Below, in pieces: positions 7,641 to 14,704 of a stretch of 64,000 bases of DNA. Made by a program: the position numbers and the translations under genes. The DNA lies in assembly GCA_040216765.1 (NCBI GenBank), contig JAVJON010000007.1, forward strand, positions 434,001-498,000, written 5' to 3'. The notes under the pieces are model-generated. The model was given only the letters and a program-made list of their open reading frames with translations. It was not told where the DNA came from and did no database searches. Each line of letters starts with the position of its first letter. Position 1 is the stretch's first letter. The stretch comes from Marinibaculum sp040216765. Its GTDB lineage: Bacteria > Pseudomonadota > Alphaproteobacteria > Ferrovibrionales > Ferrovibrionaceae.

Positions 7641-7925
7641 ATGACAACGCCCCGGCTGGCGGGCCGAGGCGCTGCTGGAATTGACGACGCTGTGAAGAGT
7701 GGTTCGTCTACCATCAGCCGCCCGGCTCTGCAACCCGTCCCTGCCCCTTCCGCGCCTTCGCCGCGTGCCATGGCCAGCGCCGTCGCGATCACCGCCGGCC
7801 TGGATGATCCAGCCCTTGCGCTATGGGCGCTGGGGCTGCTGGCGCGCCTGCGGCGCGGCGCACCATCGACACCCGCGGAGCGCGCCCGGCTGCAGCGGGT
7901 CTATGATGCGAGGTGCGCGGGGTGA
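7641..7925 (+). CDS. Small unknown protein before the element helicase
   Basis: 94 residues with a clear AAGGA site before ATG 7641. The first 45 residues are Pro/Ser/Ala-rich and probably disordered; residues about 48-92 form one or two Ala/Leu-rich helices (ALALWALGLLARLRRG, then TPAERARLQRVYDAR). Its stop overlaps the helicase start by four bases (GTGA at 7922). No family recognised. Confidence 0.6.
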   Translation: MTTPRLAGRGAAGIDDAVKSGSSTISRPALQPVPAPSAPSPRAMASAVAITAGLDDPALALWALGLLARLRRGAPSTPAERARLQRVYDARCAG

Positions 7926-9355
7926 CGGGCATCCTTCGGCGCATAGACGAGCCCGACACCAAACCGCCTCGCGAGCCGCCGCACGACCTGCAGGCCGAGC
8001 AAGAGGTCCTCGGCGCGGCACTCGTGGACAACGAGCTTGCCCACGAACTGGCGGCCGTCGCGGCTCCGACAGATTACTGGCATCCCGCACACATCGCGAT
8101 CAGCACCGCTATAGTTGCCGCGCTGCAGGCCGGCCGCCTGGCCGATCCGGTAACGCTTTCAGCCGGGCTGGAGGGGGAGCCATCACTGGCCACCGTCGGG
8201 GGCGCCCGCGTCTACCTGACCGGCTTGGCGCAAGCGATGTCATCCCGGATGACAGCGACCGCCTATGCAGCGGTGGTCCGCGACCTGGCGATGCGCCGCC
8301 GCGCGATCGAAGTCGGGCACAGACTGATCGCCGCCGCGCACGAGCAGGATGTCGACGCGGATCCGCGCGATCTCATTACCGCCGCTGATAGCGAGCTTGT
8401 CTCTCTGCTGGATGGCGGGCAAGCGTCCGAGGCCTGCAGCATGGCTGCCACCCTGGACGCCACCCTCGACGCCGCCGAGGCGCAGCAAAGCGGCGGCGCG
8501 GTGTTCCGTGTGCCTACCGGGCTGGCCGCGGTCGACCGGATCACCGGTGGCCTGCCGCGCGGTGGCTTCGCCGTGCTGGGCGGCCGCCCGAGCATGGGCA
8601 AGACAGCGGTTGCCTGTGCCATCGCCGCGAACGTCGCCGCCGCCGGCGGTGGTGTCCTGTTCGCGAGCCTTGAAATGCCGCGGCGGCAGCTTGGCGCGCG
8701 GTGGCTGGCGGCGGCGGCGTCGATCTCGGCCGCTGCCATAGACCGCGGCCAGCTCGACGAAGACCAATGGCGCCGGCTCGACGAAGCCCGCCAGCGCCTG
8801 CGCGAGCTGCCGCTCCGCGTGATCGACGCCCGGGCCATGACGCCAGCTGACCTCCGCGCGCATGTGGCTTCCGCCCGGCGGAAGATGCAGGTCGACCTGA
8901 TCGTCGTCGACTATCTGCAGCTGGTCCGCCCCCCGCGGCTTATGCGCGACAACGCAGTGCGGGAAGCGACCGAGGTGTCGAACGCGCTCGCCGACCTGTT
9001 CGGCTCTGTCGACGCTGCCGGTCTGTGCCTGTCGCAGCTCAGCCGCCAGGTGGAAGCCAGATCCGACAAGCGCCCTCAGCTATCCGATCTCCGCGAGACC
9101 GGCGCGATCGAGCAGGATGCGGACCTGGTGATGTTCGGTTATCGGGACGCCTACTACCTCGAGCGCCAGCGCCCCGGCCGGGACGCGGATCAAGCCCGCT
9201 GGGCAGCATGGCGGCGCGCCATGGAGATCGCCGGCGGCGAGATGGAACTGGCGATCGGCAAGAACCGCCAGGGGCCCATCGGCAATGCGATGCTCGGCTT
9301 CGACCCCGCGACCGGACGGGTCTTCGATCTGCCCGACGCCGACGGTGCGCCATGA
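7922..9355 (+). CDS. DnaB-type replicative helicase of the element
   Basis: 477 residues from GTG 7922, which has a GCGAGG site 8 bases upstream and overlaps the previous stop; GTG 7913 is possible. The N-terminal DnaB domain (HDLQAEQEVLGAALVDNELA) and the RecA-like C-terminal domain are complete: Walker A GGRPSMGKTA, Walker B LIVVDYLQL, and the SQLSRQVEARSDKRPQLSDL block followed by the arginine-finger region. It should unwind DNA 5' to 3' at the element's origin. It is a divergent paralogue of the chromosomal dnaB at 50748. The next gene overlaps by four bases (ATGA), so the pair forms a replication module. Confidence 0.92.
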   Translation: MTGILRRIDEPDTKPPREPPHDLQAEQEVLGAALVDNELAHELAAVAAPTDYWHPAHIAISTAIVAALQAGRLADPVTLSAGLEGEPSLATVGGARVYLTGLAQAMSSRMTATAYAAVVRDLAMRRRAIEVGHRLIAAAHEQDVDADPRDLITAADSELVSLLDGGQASEACSMAATLDATLDAAEAQQSGGAVFRVPTGLAAVDRITGGLPRGGFAVLGGRPSMGKTAVACAIAANVAAAGGGVLFASLEMPRRQLGARWLAAAASISAAAIDRGQLDEDQWRRLDEARQRLRELPLRVIDARAMTPADLRAHVASARRKMQVDLIVVDYLQLVRPPRLMRDNAVREATEVSNALADLFGSVDAAGLCLSQLSRQVEARSDKRPQLSDLRETGAIEQDADLVMFGYRDAYYLERQRPGRDADQARWAAWRRAMEIAGGEMELAIGKNRQGPIGNAMLGFDPATGRVFDLPDADGAP

Positions 9356-10128
9356 CCGGCCCCGGCCTCAGTCGGTTCGATTTCTACCCCAGGGACTGGA
9401 TCGCCGGGACGCGCACGCTCACCGCGGCGGCAAAGGGCGTGTACATCGACCTTCTCGCTGCGATGTACGATCGCGGCCAGGCGATCGATGCCGACCCGAA
9501 GTGGCTGTGCAGGCTATTGGGTTTCCGCGATCGCCGACAGCTGCAGCCGATCCTCGATGAGCTGCTGGCCGACCGGAAGATCGAGATCCGCGACGGGCGG
9601 ATCCACAACCGCCGCGCCGATGCCGAAATCGAGAAGGCCCACCGCGACATCAGAAACGGAAGCAAAGGCGGGCGCCCCAAGAAGCAGGCCGCCCCAGAAG
9701 GCGACCAGAAGGCCCCCAGCGCGGCACCAGCAGGCGACCAGCGGCCCAGCAGCACCCTGTTTCCAGTAGATCATTTCCAAGGAAAACAGGCACTTAGTCA
9801 AAACCCTCCTTCTCCTTCTCCTTCTCCTTCTCCTAAGAAGAGAGAGAGCCGCTCACGCCAACGAGCTCTCGATGTCGATACCCTCCCGACTGCCTGGCGC
9901 GACTTCTGCCAACGCGAACGACCGGACCTGGACCCCACACACACCTTCGCGACGTTCAAGGACGTGGCGGCCGACAAGGCCTGGCTTTCCGCCGACTGGC
10001 TGGCGAAGTGGCGGACGTTCGTGCGCCGCGAGCACCGCCCGGCGGTCGGGAACCGCCGCGCTGGCCCTTCATCCGGCGCACTGCAGGACATCGTCCTGCG
10101 GCGGGGAGGGCGGTCGCAATCCCTGTAG
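9352..10128 (+). CDS. DUF1376-family phage replication protein
   Basis: 258 residues from ATG 9352, overlapping the helicase stop. Residues about 8-95 (RFDFYPRDWIAGTRTLTAAAKGVY and the following YDRG segment) are the DUF1376 domain found beside phage helicases and initiators, with a winged-helix look. Residues about 105-175 form a disordered Lys/Pro/Ser linker containing a Pro-Ser run made by a 6-base repeat. The C-terminal 80 residues (PTAWRDFCQRERPDLDP, then WLAKWRTFVRRE) resemble C-terminal parts of phage replication proteins. A helicase-loading or origin-recognition role is likely. Confidence 0.82.
   Translation: MTGPGLSRFDFYPRDWIAGTRTLTAAAKGVYIDLLAAMYDRGQAIDADPKWLCRLLGFRDRRQLQPILDELLADRKIEIRDGRIHNRRADAEIEKAHRDIRNGSKGGRPKKQAAPEGDQKAPSAAPAGDQRPSSTLFPVDHFQGKQALSQNPPSPSPSPSPKKRESRSRQRALDVDTLPTAWRDFCQRERPDLDPTHTFATFKDVAADKAWLSADWLAKWRTFVRREHRPAVGNRRAGPSSGALQDIVLRRGGRSQSL
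9808..9834 (+). repeat. In-frame 6-base tandem repeat (CCTTCT, 4.5 copies)
   Basis: Perfect tandem copies of CCTTCT encode alternating Pro and Ser in the DUF1376 protein linker. Slippage would change length by two residues without shifting frame, so on/off switching is not expected. Confidence 0.85.
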
Positions 10129-10227
10129 CCGTGCCCGTCGCAACCGTATTGGATCGGCAAAATTCTGCGCGTGCAAATAGAAATTCCCGGGCTAGTTGAA
10201 TTTCCAGCGAATTGAACTCCGGGGCCG
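10129..10227 (+). promoter_or_regulatory. AT-rich gap with a perfect inverted repeat, possible late-module promoter
   Basis: A 99-base gap between the replication module and the next genes, AT-rich for this window. It contains GAAATTC (10180-10186) and its exact inverse GAATTTC (10198-10204) with 11 bases between, followed by more AATT-type words. No clear -35/-10 pair. It is the largest non-coding gap inside the element apart from the two ends, 14601-14704 and the divergent switch near 19.4 kb. Confidence 0.4.
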
Positions 10228-10416
10228 ATGCCGATGAACACCAGGATGATGACGAAGACGACTAGCTGTTCGCTTGCCGAGGCGCTGGCTACTCCGAGCC
10301 TGCCGAATCTCTCCGTAGTCTTCCAAGAAGGCGCCGCCGCCCGTGAGGCCCGCCGGCGGGAGCTCTGTGCAATCCTCGAGGAAATCTGCCGGGCGCTGCC
10401 GCCGAAAGGACCATAA
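10228..10416 (+). CDS. Possible small protein (unknown)
   Basis: 62 residues from ATG 10228, with in-frame ATGs at 10234, 10246 and 10249. The first 15 residues are Met/Thr-rich; the rest is amphipathic helix (EGAAAREARRRELCAILEEI). The ribosome site is weak. Support comes mainly from tight packing, with only three bases to the next start and AAGGA inside its 3' end serving that gene. Confidence 0.4.
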   Translation: MPMNTRMMTKTTSCSLAEALATPSLPNLSVVFQEGAAAREARRRELCAILEEICRALPPKGP

Positions 10417-10419
10417 GCC

Positions 10420-10968
10420 TTGCGACTGAAGATGGACGAGCTCGAGGCGTTTCTGGCCTCGGCGACCGCGGGCTTCGGTGGTCGGGTCGAGTTCCTGGCT
10501 GTGGCGCCTACGACGCCAGCGCTGGCCGTCGCTCGCCTGCGGCGCGCCATGGCGGCCCTCGCCGCCGGCCAAGTGCCCGATCCCGACGATGTTGCGTGGA
10601 TCGTCGACGCCTGGGGGGCGTACCAGGAGGGCGCTCGTTTCGGGGTCACCATGGACGCGGCGCTGGGCCTGGCGCCGCCGCCATTCTGCCCGCCATGGTG
10701 GGCAACCGCGGCGGTGAAGGACCGTGACGCCCTGCTCGCGGAGCTTGCTGCCGTCCTCGCACGCAGGTCGACCAGCGGCACCGCGAAGGCGATCGCCGCC
10801 GCGGCCCGGCGCTACGCCTCAGTCCGGTGGCCGCGCGAGTGCGACCTGCCTGCACCGCCAGCCGATCCTGACCCGGCGCCAGCAATTCTGTGGCACTTGC
10901 ACCGCTCCGGTGCCCGCTGGCCGCTTGGCTGGCGCACGTTGCACGAGATTTTGCAGCGAACGGGGTAG
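10420..10968 (+). CDS. Unknown phage-type protein
   Basis: 182 residues from TTG 10420 (AAGGA 9 bases upstream); ATG 10432 is the alternative. Soluble, mainly helical. WIVDAWGAYQEGARFGVTMD and the C-terminal ILWHLHRSGARWPLGWRTLH are the most distinctive segments, the latter resembling the end of small phage DNA-binding or replication proteins. Not assigned. It follows the possible small gene with almost no gap and precedes the 206-residue unknown. Confidence 0.65.
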   Translation: MRLKMDELEAFLASATAGFGGRVEFLAVAPTTPALAVARLRRAMAALAAGQVPDPDDVAWIVDAWGAYQEGARFGVTMDAALGLAPPPFCPPWWATAAVKDRDALLAELAAVLARRSTSGTAKAIAAAARRYASVRWPRECDLPAPPADPDPAPAILWHLHRSGARWPLGWRTLHEILQRTG

Positions 10969-11024
10969 CGGTTGCAAAGAACCGGCCGGACGATGGGGCT
11001 CAGAAAAAAGCGGAGACCTGTCCG

Positions 11025-11645
11025 ATGCGCCTTTCCCGAACCCCGCCCCCGCCCCCAACCGTTGGCGATGACGCCGACGGGTCCCGGGCGCTGGCGGCCG
11101 CCGAGGCGGCGTTGAGCCGCGTGCGCGGCCGGCAGCAGGTGATCGACGACGAACTGCGCCGCCTGGCGCATATCCGCTGGGCGCAGCATCTCCACGCCGA
11201 GGGGGAACCCCTCGACGCTGCCGCGCAGGCGCTTCTGCGGGGCGAAGACGTCCCCGCGCCGCCGTCGGTCGAAGACCAGATCAAGGCCCTGCAGGCGGAA
11301 CGCACCGTCGTCGAGCGCGCCGTGCAGATCGCCCGGCAGAACCGCGCGGCCGCCGCCCGCTTTCACGCGGCGAGGATCGTCGATCGCCTGCGACCCGCAC
11401 ACCGCGCCGCGGTGCATCGGATCGCCGAAGCGCTGGCCGAGCTGAGCGCGGCGAATGCAGCCGAACTTGAACTGCATCGGCACATCCCAGGCGGTGGCGC
11501 CAGCTTGGCGGCCGCCGCCTTCCCGGGCGTCGGCGGGATAGCGCGGTGGTGCGGTTCGCCGGCAGCGCATTGGCTTGAAACCGCCGTCCGGCTCGGTCTG
11601 CTCGACAGTGGCGACGTCGACGAGCTTCGCGCGAAGGCGGGGTGA
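11025..11645 (+). CDS. Unknown coiled-coil protein before the prohead protease
   Basis: 206 residues from ATG 11025, preceded by CGGAGA; the longer frame from 10890 overlaps the upstream gene and lacks a site. After a Pro-rich start, residues about 25-155 are long Ala/Arg/Glu helices likely to form coiled coil (IKALQAERTVVERAVQIARQ). The C-terminus contains a WLETAVRLGLLDSGDVDEL helix. In phages a helical protein is sometimes found beside the protease as scaffold or head component, but there is no sequence evidence for that here. The protease starts four bases after its stop. Confidence 0.65.
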   Translation: MRLSRTPPPPPTVGDDADGSRALAAAEAALSRVRGRQQVIDDELRRLAHIRWAQHLHAEGEPLDAAAQALLRGEDVPAPPSVEDQIKALQAERTVVERAVQIARQNRAAAARFHAARIVDRLRPAHRAAVHRIAEALAELSAANAAELELHRHIPGGGASLAAAAFPGVGGIARWCGSPAAHWLETAVRLGLLDSGDVDELRAKAG

Positions 11646-11649
11646 CGAG

Positions 11650-12393
11650 ATGGGCGAAGTCTTCATCGACGAATCTGGCCGCCCGCTTGAGATCCGCGCA
11701 TACGTCGCTCGGTTCAACGAGCCCTCAGTCCCGTTGCCCGAACACAGCGGGGCAGTCGAGACCATTGCACCATTCGCCTTCTCGCCGGTGACGGCGGACC
11801 TCGCCGCCGGCCGGGTCCCGCCGCCGATTCTGGATGCCGAGCACGAGCCGGGCTGGCAAATCCTGGCTGCCGGTGACGCCGACTTTGACGTCTGGCAGGA
11901 TGCCGTCGGATTCGCCGTGGCGATCTCGAACATCAACGTGTCCGCGCGGACGCTCGCGTTTCTCAAATGGATCGGGAGCCGCCAGCGCCCCGCCATGTCA
12001 TTCGCCGGGCAGTGGCTGTACGCAGCCGGGTCCCGCGAAGCTGGAAGGCCGCGGATCCTTGCAGTGAACGAGCTCCGTTCGATCAGCATCACGGACCGCC
12101 CAGCCTATCGGTCGACAGCCGTTTGGCTCTCCACGAACACAGCACACGACCTGCGGCGGAGTGATGCCTACGCCCTTCTCGCCACCTGGCAAGAGGGCCG
12201 CGAAGCCACCACCAAGGCCCGCGCCGGCGTAGCCGCCGCAGCCCGGGTAGCTGTGCCAGCCGCGGCGCATCGCACAGCCGACAGTCGCTGCCCCTCCGCC
12301 ACCGCCACCGCCGCCGCCGCCGCGGGGATGTCGATGCAAGAGCTCGAAGCGTGGCTGCGCCGCGTCGCACCAAGCCTGGGGTTTGTCGCGTGA
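11650..12393 (+). CDS. HK97-family prohead protease (peptidase U35-like)
   Basis: 247 residues. The first 155 match the phage maturation protease fold: the opening IRAYVARFNEPS strand, the His motif DAEHEPGW (His about residue 62), the Ser motif PAMSFAG (Ser about residue 117) and the closing LRSISITDRPAY block. In the usual motif that block carries a catalytic Glu; here the nearest acid is the Glu just before it (NELRSIS), so activity is uncertain. Residues about 190-230 are an Ala/Thr-rich linker, ending in a short helix (MQELEAWLRRVAPSL). Such proteases cut capsid and scaffold proteins inside the prohead, yet no capsid gene follows. Confidence 0.85.
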   Translation: MGEVFIDESGRPLEIRAYVARFNEPSVPLPEHSGAVETIAPFAFSPVTADLAAGRVPPPILDAEHEPGWQILAAGDADFDVWQDAVGFAVAISNINVSARTLAFLKWIGSRQRPAMSFAGQWLYAAGSREAGRPRILAVNELRSISITDRPAYRSTAVWLSTNTAHDLRRSDAYALLATWQEGREATTKARAGVAAAARVAVPAAAHRTADSRCPSATATAAAAAGMSMQELEAWLRRVAPSLGFVA

Positions 12394-12743
12394 AACGCAC
12401 CCCGCCAAAACAGGATGCCGATCGGCCGCTGCCGGGGCCCTTCCAGCTCGGTCAGCCGGCCGCTGCCGCCGGCGAGGGCGTGTGCGCCCTCGCCGGCGAA
12501 GGGGGTGGCAGAACGCGCGCCACGGCCACCATTGCCGAGCTGCCGGCCGATGGCGACCTGGCGGCGGCCTTCGCCTATGCCCGGACGCGCATGCTCATCA
12601 CCGGCTGCAGCGCGCCGAGCGTCGGCACCGTCATGGTGCTGGCGGGTGTCGCGGTGATCGCCGCCGCCGCTGGCCATCGGCCGGCCGCCGAGGCGCTGCG
12701 GCTGGCCCGGGCGTTCCTGGTGCGCAACTTCCCACAATCCTGA
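12390..12743 (+). CDS. Unknown protein with a hydrophobic helix
   Basis: 117 residues from GTG 12390, overlapping the protease stop (GTGA). Residues about 1-50 are Pro/Gly-rich; residues about 75-100 form a hydrophobic Val/Ala helix (GTVMVLAGVAVIAAAAG) that could cross a membrane. In a complete phage the capsid gene would be expected here, but this protein is far too short and unlike one. No family recognised. Confidence 0.6.
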   Translation: MKRTPPKQDADRPLPGPFQLGQPAAAAGEGVCALAGEGGGRTRATATIAELPADGDLAAAFAYARTRMLITGCSAPSVGTVMVLAGVAVIAAAAGHRPAAEALRLARAFLVRNFPQS

Positions 12744-12757
12744 AATGAGGCTGCGAA

Positions 12758-13096
12758 ATGGCACTGTCTGAAAAAGTTCTAGGGCTCGCGCTGACGACCT
12801 CGCCGCAGACAGTCTACGCCGTGCCCGCCGGCAAGAAGGCCCGGATCCTGTTGTGCCAGGTTGCCAACGTTGACGGCAGCAATGCCGCGACGGTCACAAT
12901 CCAATGGCGCGATGCCAGCAGCGGCTCGCCAGCCGACACTTTCCGCCTCGGATACCAGCTCAGTGTCGCAGCCGGTGACGCTGCTGCCCTGATCGCCGGC
13001 GGCCTGATCCTCGAGGCCGGCGACGAGTTCGAGGCGCTCGCGAGTGCGAACGGAGACCTGGAGCTTACCTTCGCCTACCAGGAGATCGATGTCTGA
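12758..13096 (+). CDS. Small beta-rich protein, probable virion component
   Basis: 112 residues with a GAGG site before ATG 12758. The alternating pattern (VYAVPAGKKARILLCQVANV, then TVTIQWRDASSG and LELTFAYQEIDV) predicts a beta sandwich like those of small phage tail or fibre-associated proteins. Its stop overlaps the start of the Gly-rich gene by one base (TGATG), so the two are translated together and may form one appendage. Exact role unknown. Confidence 0.65.
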   Translation: MALSEKVLGLALTTSPQTVYAVPAGKKARILLCQVANVDGSNAATVTIQWRDASSGSPADTFRLGYQLSVAAGDAAALIAGGLILEAGDEFEALASANGDLELTFAYQEIDV

Positions 13097-14013
13097 TGTC
13101 CTGGTTCCGCAAGCCCGGCCTCGGGATCTCCCGCTTCTCCACCGCCGGCGGCAGCGGTGCGCTACGCGAGATCGAATTCGTTATGCAGGCCCCCGGCGGC
13201 GGGGCATCCTTCGTCGGCGCCGATGGCGGGGCCGGCGCGACAGTCAATTTCAAGGTGATGGCCGCGCGCGGCACCCTGTTCACAGTCCTGCCCGGCCAGG
13301 GTGGCGAGGGCGGCGTAGCGACGGCCGGCGGTGGCCAGGGCGGCGGCTATTCCGCAATCTATGACGGCGACAGCACCGATCTCGCCGACCTCCTCGGTAT
13401 CGCCGCCGGCGGCGGCGGCGGCGGCAACGGCTCCGCCACCTCGGCCGGCGCGCTGGGCGGAGGCCCCGGGGGCGAGACGGGCGACGACGGCGCGGCCGAC
13501 ACCCTCGGCGGCCTGGGTGGCGGCGGGGCAACGCCGACCGCCGGCGGGGCGGCCGGCACAGGCGCCGCGACCAACGGCGCCGCCGGAACATCCTTCGCCG
13601 GCGGCGTTGGGATCGGCGGCAACAGATCCGCCGGCGGCTCCGCCAAAGGTGACCCGGGCGGCGGCGACGGCGGCGGCCAGAGCGGCACGGCCAACGGGTC
13701 GGGCGGCGGCGGTGCCGGCCGCTACGGCGGCGGATCCGGTGGGAGCGAGAGCGGCGGGTCGGGCGGGGCCTCCGGCGGCGGCGGCAGCAGTTGGGTCGCG
13801 CCGACCCGCGCGCTGTTCGGTTCCGTCACCTACCTGAAAGGCACGAAGGCGGCACCGAATGCAGGCCGGGACGCGAACCTGGCCGGCTACGGCGCGGGCG
13901 CCACAAGCGGGGCCGCGGATGGCGAAGACGGCCGGGTCCTGGTCTATGTCGATGGTGAGCTGACCGCGACGTTCGACTACACGGGAACGGGCGCAGCGTT
14001 CGTCACACCCTAA
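13096..14013 (+). CDS. Glycine-rich phage protein, possible tail-tip or adhesin-like structure
   Basis: 305 residues. After REIEFVMQAPGGGAS, residues about 38-235 are dominated by Gly in short runs separated by Ala, Ser and Asp, and the protein closes with GEDGRVLVYVDGE and beta strands. This layout (Gly-rich sheet bundle closed by GxxGRVxI) is known from Gly-rich domains of phage receptor-binding or tail-tip proteins. There is no signal peptide. It is coupled to the preceding gene by a one-base overlap. Host-binding function is inference. Confidence 0.65.
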   Translation: MSWFRKPGLGISRFSTAGGSGALREIEFVMQAPGGGASFVGADGGAGATVNFKVMAARGTLFTVLPGQGGEGGVATAGGGQGGGYSAIYDGDSTDLADLLGIAAGGGGGGNGSATSAGALGGGPGGETGDDGAADTLGGLGGGGATPTAGGAAGTGAATNGAAGTSFAGGVGIGGNRSAGGSAKGDPGGGDGGGQSGTANGSGGGGAGRYGGGSGGSESGGSGGASGGGGSSWVAPTRALFGSVTYLKGTKAAPNAGRDANLAGYGAGATSGAADGEDGRVLVYVDGELTATFDYTGTGAAFVTP

Positions 14014-14022
14014 GCGGAGGGG

Positions 14023-14112
14023 ATGGGCGTGCCGAATCTCTACAGCCCGCTTCGCGTTGACCGGTTGTGGCAGTTTCGTGCGTGTGGCCGCGAAATTGAG
14101 GGTGGGGGGTAG
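14023..14112 (+). CDS. Possible 29-residue peptide or remnant of a head-tail gene
   Basis: ATG 14023 follows a good GCGGAGG site and runs 29 codons (MGVPNLYSPLRVDRLWQFRA) to TAG at 14110-14112. It lies exactly where siphophages keep head-closure genes, before the gp10-like gene. It may be the stump of a deleted gene or a real small peptide. Confidence 0.35.
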   Translation: MGVPNLYSPLRVDRLWQFRACGREIEGGG

Positions 14113-14129
14113 AAACGAAGGAAAGTGCC

Positions 14130-14600
14130 ATGCAGTTGCAGTTCCAAATCGATGGCGCGAAGGCGATGGAGCAACTGCTGCAGCAGCTCGGCCCGCAGGT
14201 TGCCGCGCGCGCTGGCGATCAGGCTGTGCGCGCCGGCGCGCAGCCGATCGTCCGGGCCGCGCGGGCTAAAGTGCGGAAGCGCTCCGGCAACACCGCGAAG
14301 GCGATCGGTGTCAAGGTCCTGCGCCGGCGCCGCGACGACACCCGGGTCGCGATTGTTGGGGTCCGCGACTTGCGGTTCCCGGACCCGGCCCGAAAGAATG
14401 GTGTCGACCGGCCCGCCCTTCGTGCGCACTTGATTGAGCGCGGATCCTCTCACAGCCCCGGATTTCCGTTCATGCGACCGGCACTGGATGCCTCCGCGCC
14501 GCAGGCGCTGGAGGCGATGGGCCGCGCCCTCGGTCGCGCCATCGAGAGGGAGGCTCTCCGCCTCGCTGGCAAGTTGGGCACAAAAAGGCGGCGGCGATGA
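14130..14600 (+). CDS. HK97 gp10-like phage protein (tail completion or neck family)
   Basis: 156 residues from ATG 14130 with a GAAGGAAAG site. It opens with FQIDGAKAMEQLLQQL, then a helix with QAVRAGAQPIVRAARAKV, the basic KRSGNTAKAI segment, a beta strand, and the family's closing motif PGFPFMRPALDASAPQALEAM. The protein sits at the head-tail junction in HK97-like siphophages. Its normal neighbours (connector, tail terminator, tail tube) are missing; the tape-measure gene follows after 104 bases. Confidence 0.85.
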   Translation: MQLQFQIDGAKAMEQLLQQLGPQVAARAGDQAVRAGAQPIVRAARAKVRKRSGNTAKAIGVKVLRRRRDDTRVAIVGVRDLRFPDPARKNGVDRPALRAHLIERGSSHSPGFPFMRPALDASAPQALEAMGRALGRAIEREALRLAGKLGTKRRRR

Positions 14601-14704
14601 AAGGCAGGAGGCCGACGCCGGCGCGTCTGCCTGCGATCGGCTCAACCTAAACCGAAGTATCGGCAGCGCCGTGAGGCACAGCATCCCGTTCGAAGGAGAC
14701 CACC

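Noticed and set aside
9808..9834. Phase-variable contingency repeat in the DUF1376 gene
   Set aside because: The repeat unit is six bases, so gain or loss keeps the reading frame and cannot switch the gene off.
10890..11024. Longer start for the 206-residue element protein at 10890
   Set aside because: It would overlap the upstream gene by 79 bases and lacks a ribosome site; ATG 11025 has one.
13096..14013. Gly-rich repeats as a CRISPR or DNA satellite array
   Set aside because: The repetition is at protein level with varied codons. There are no regular repeat-spacer units.
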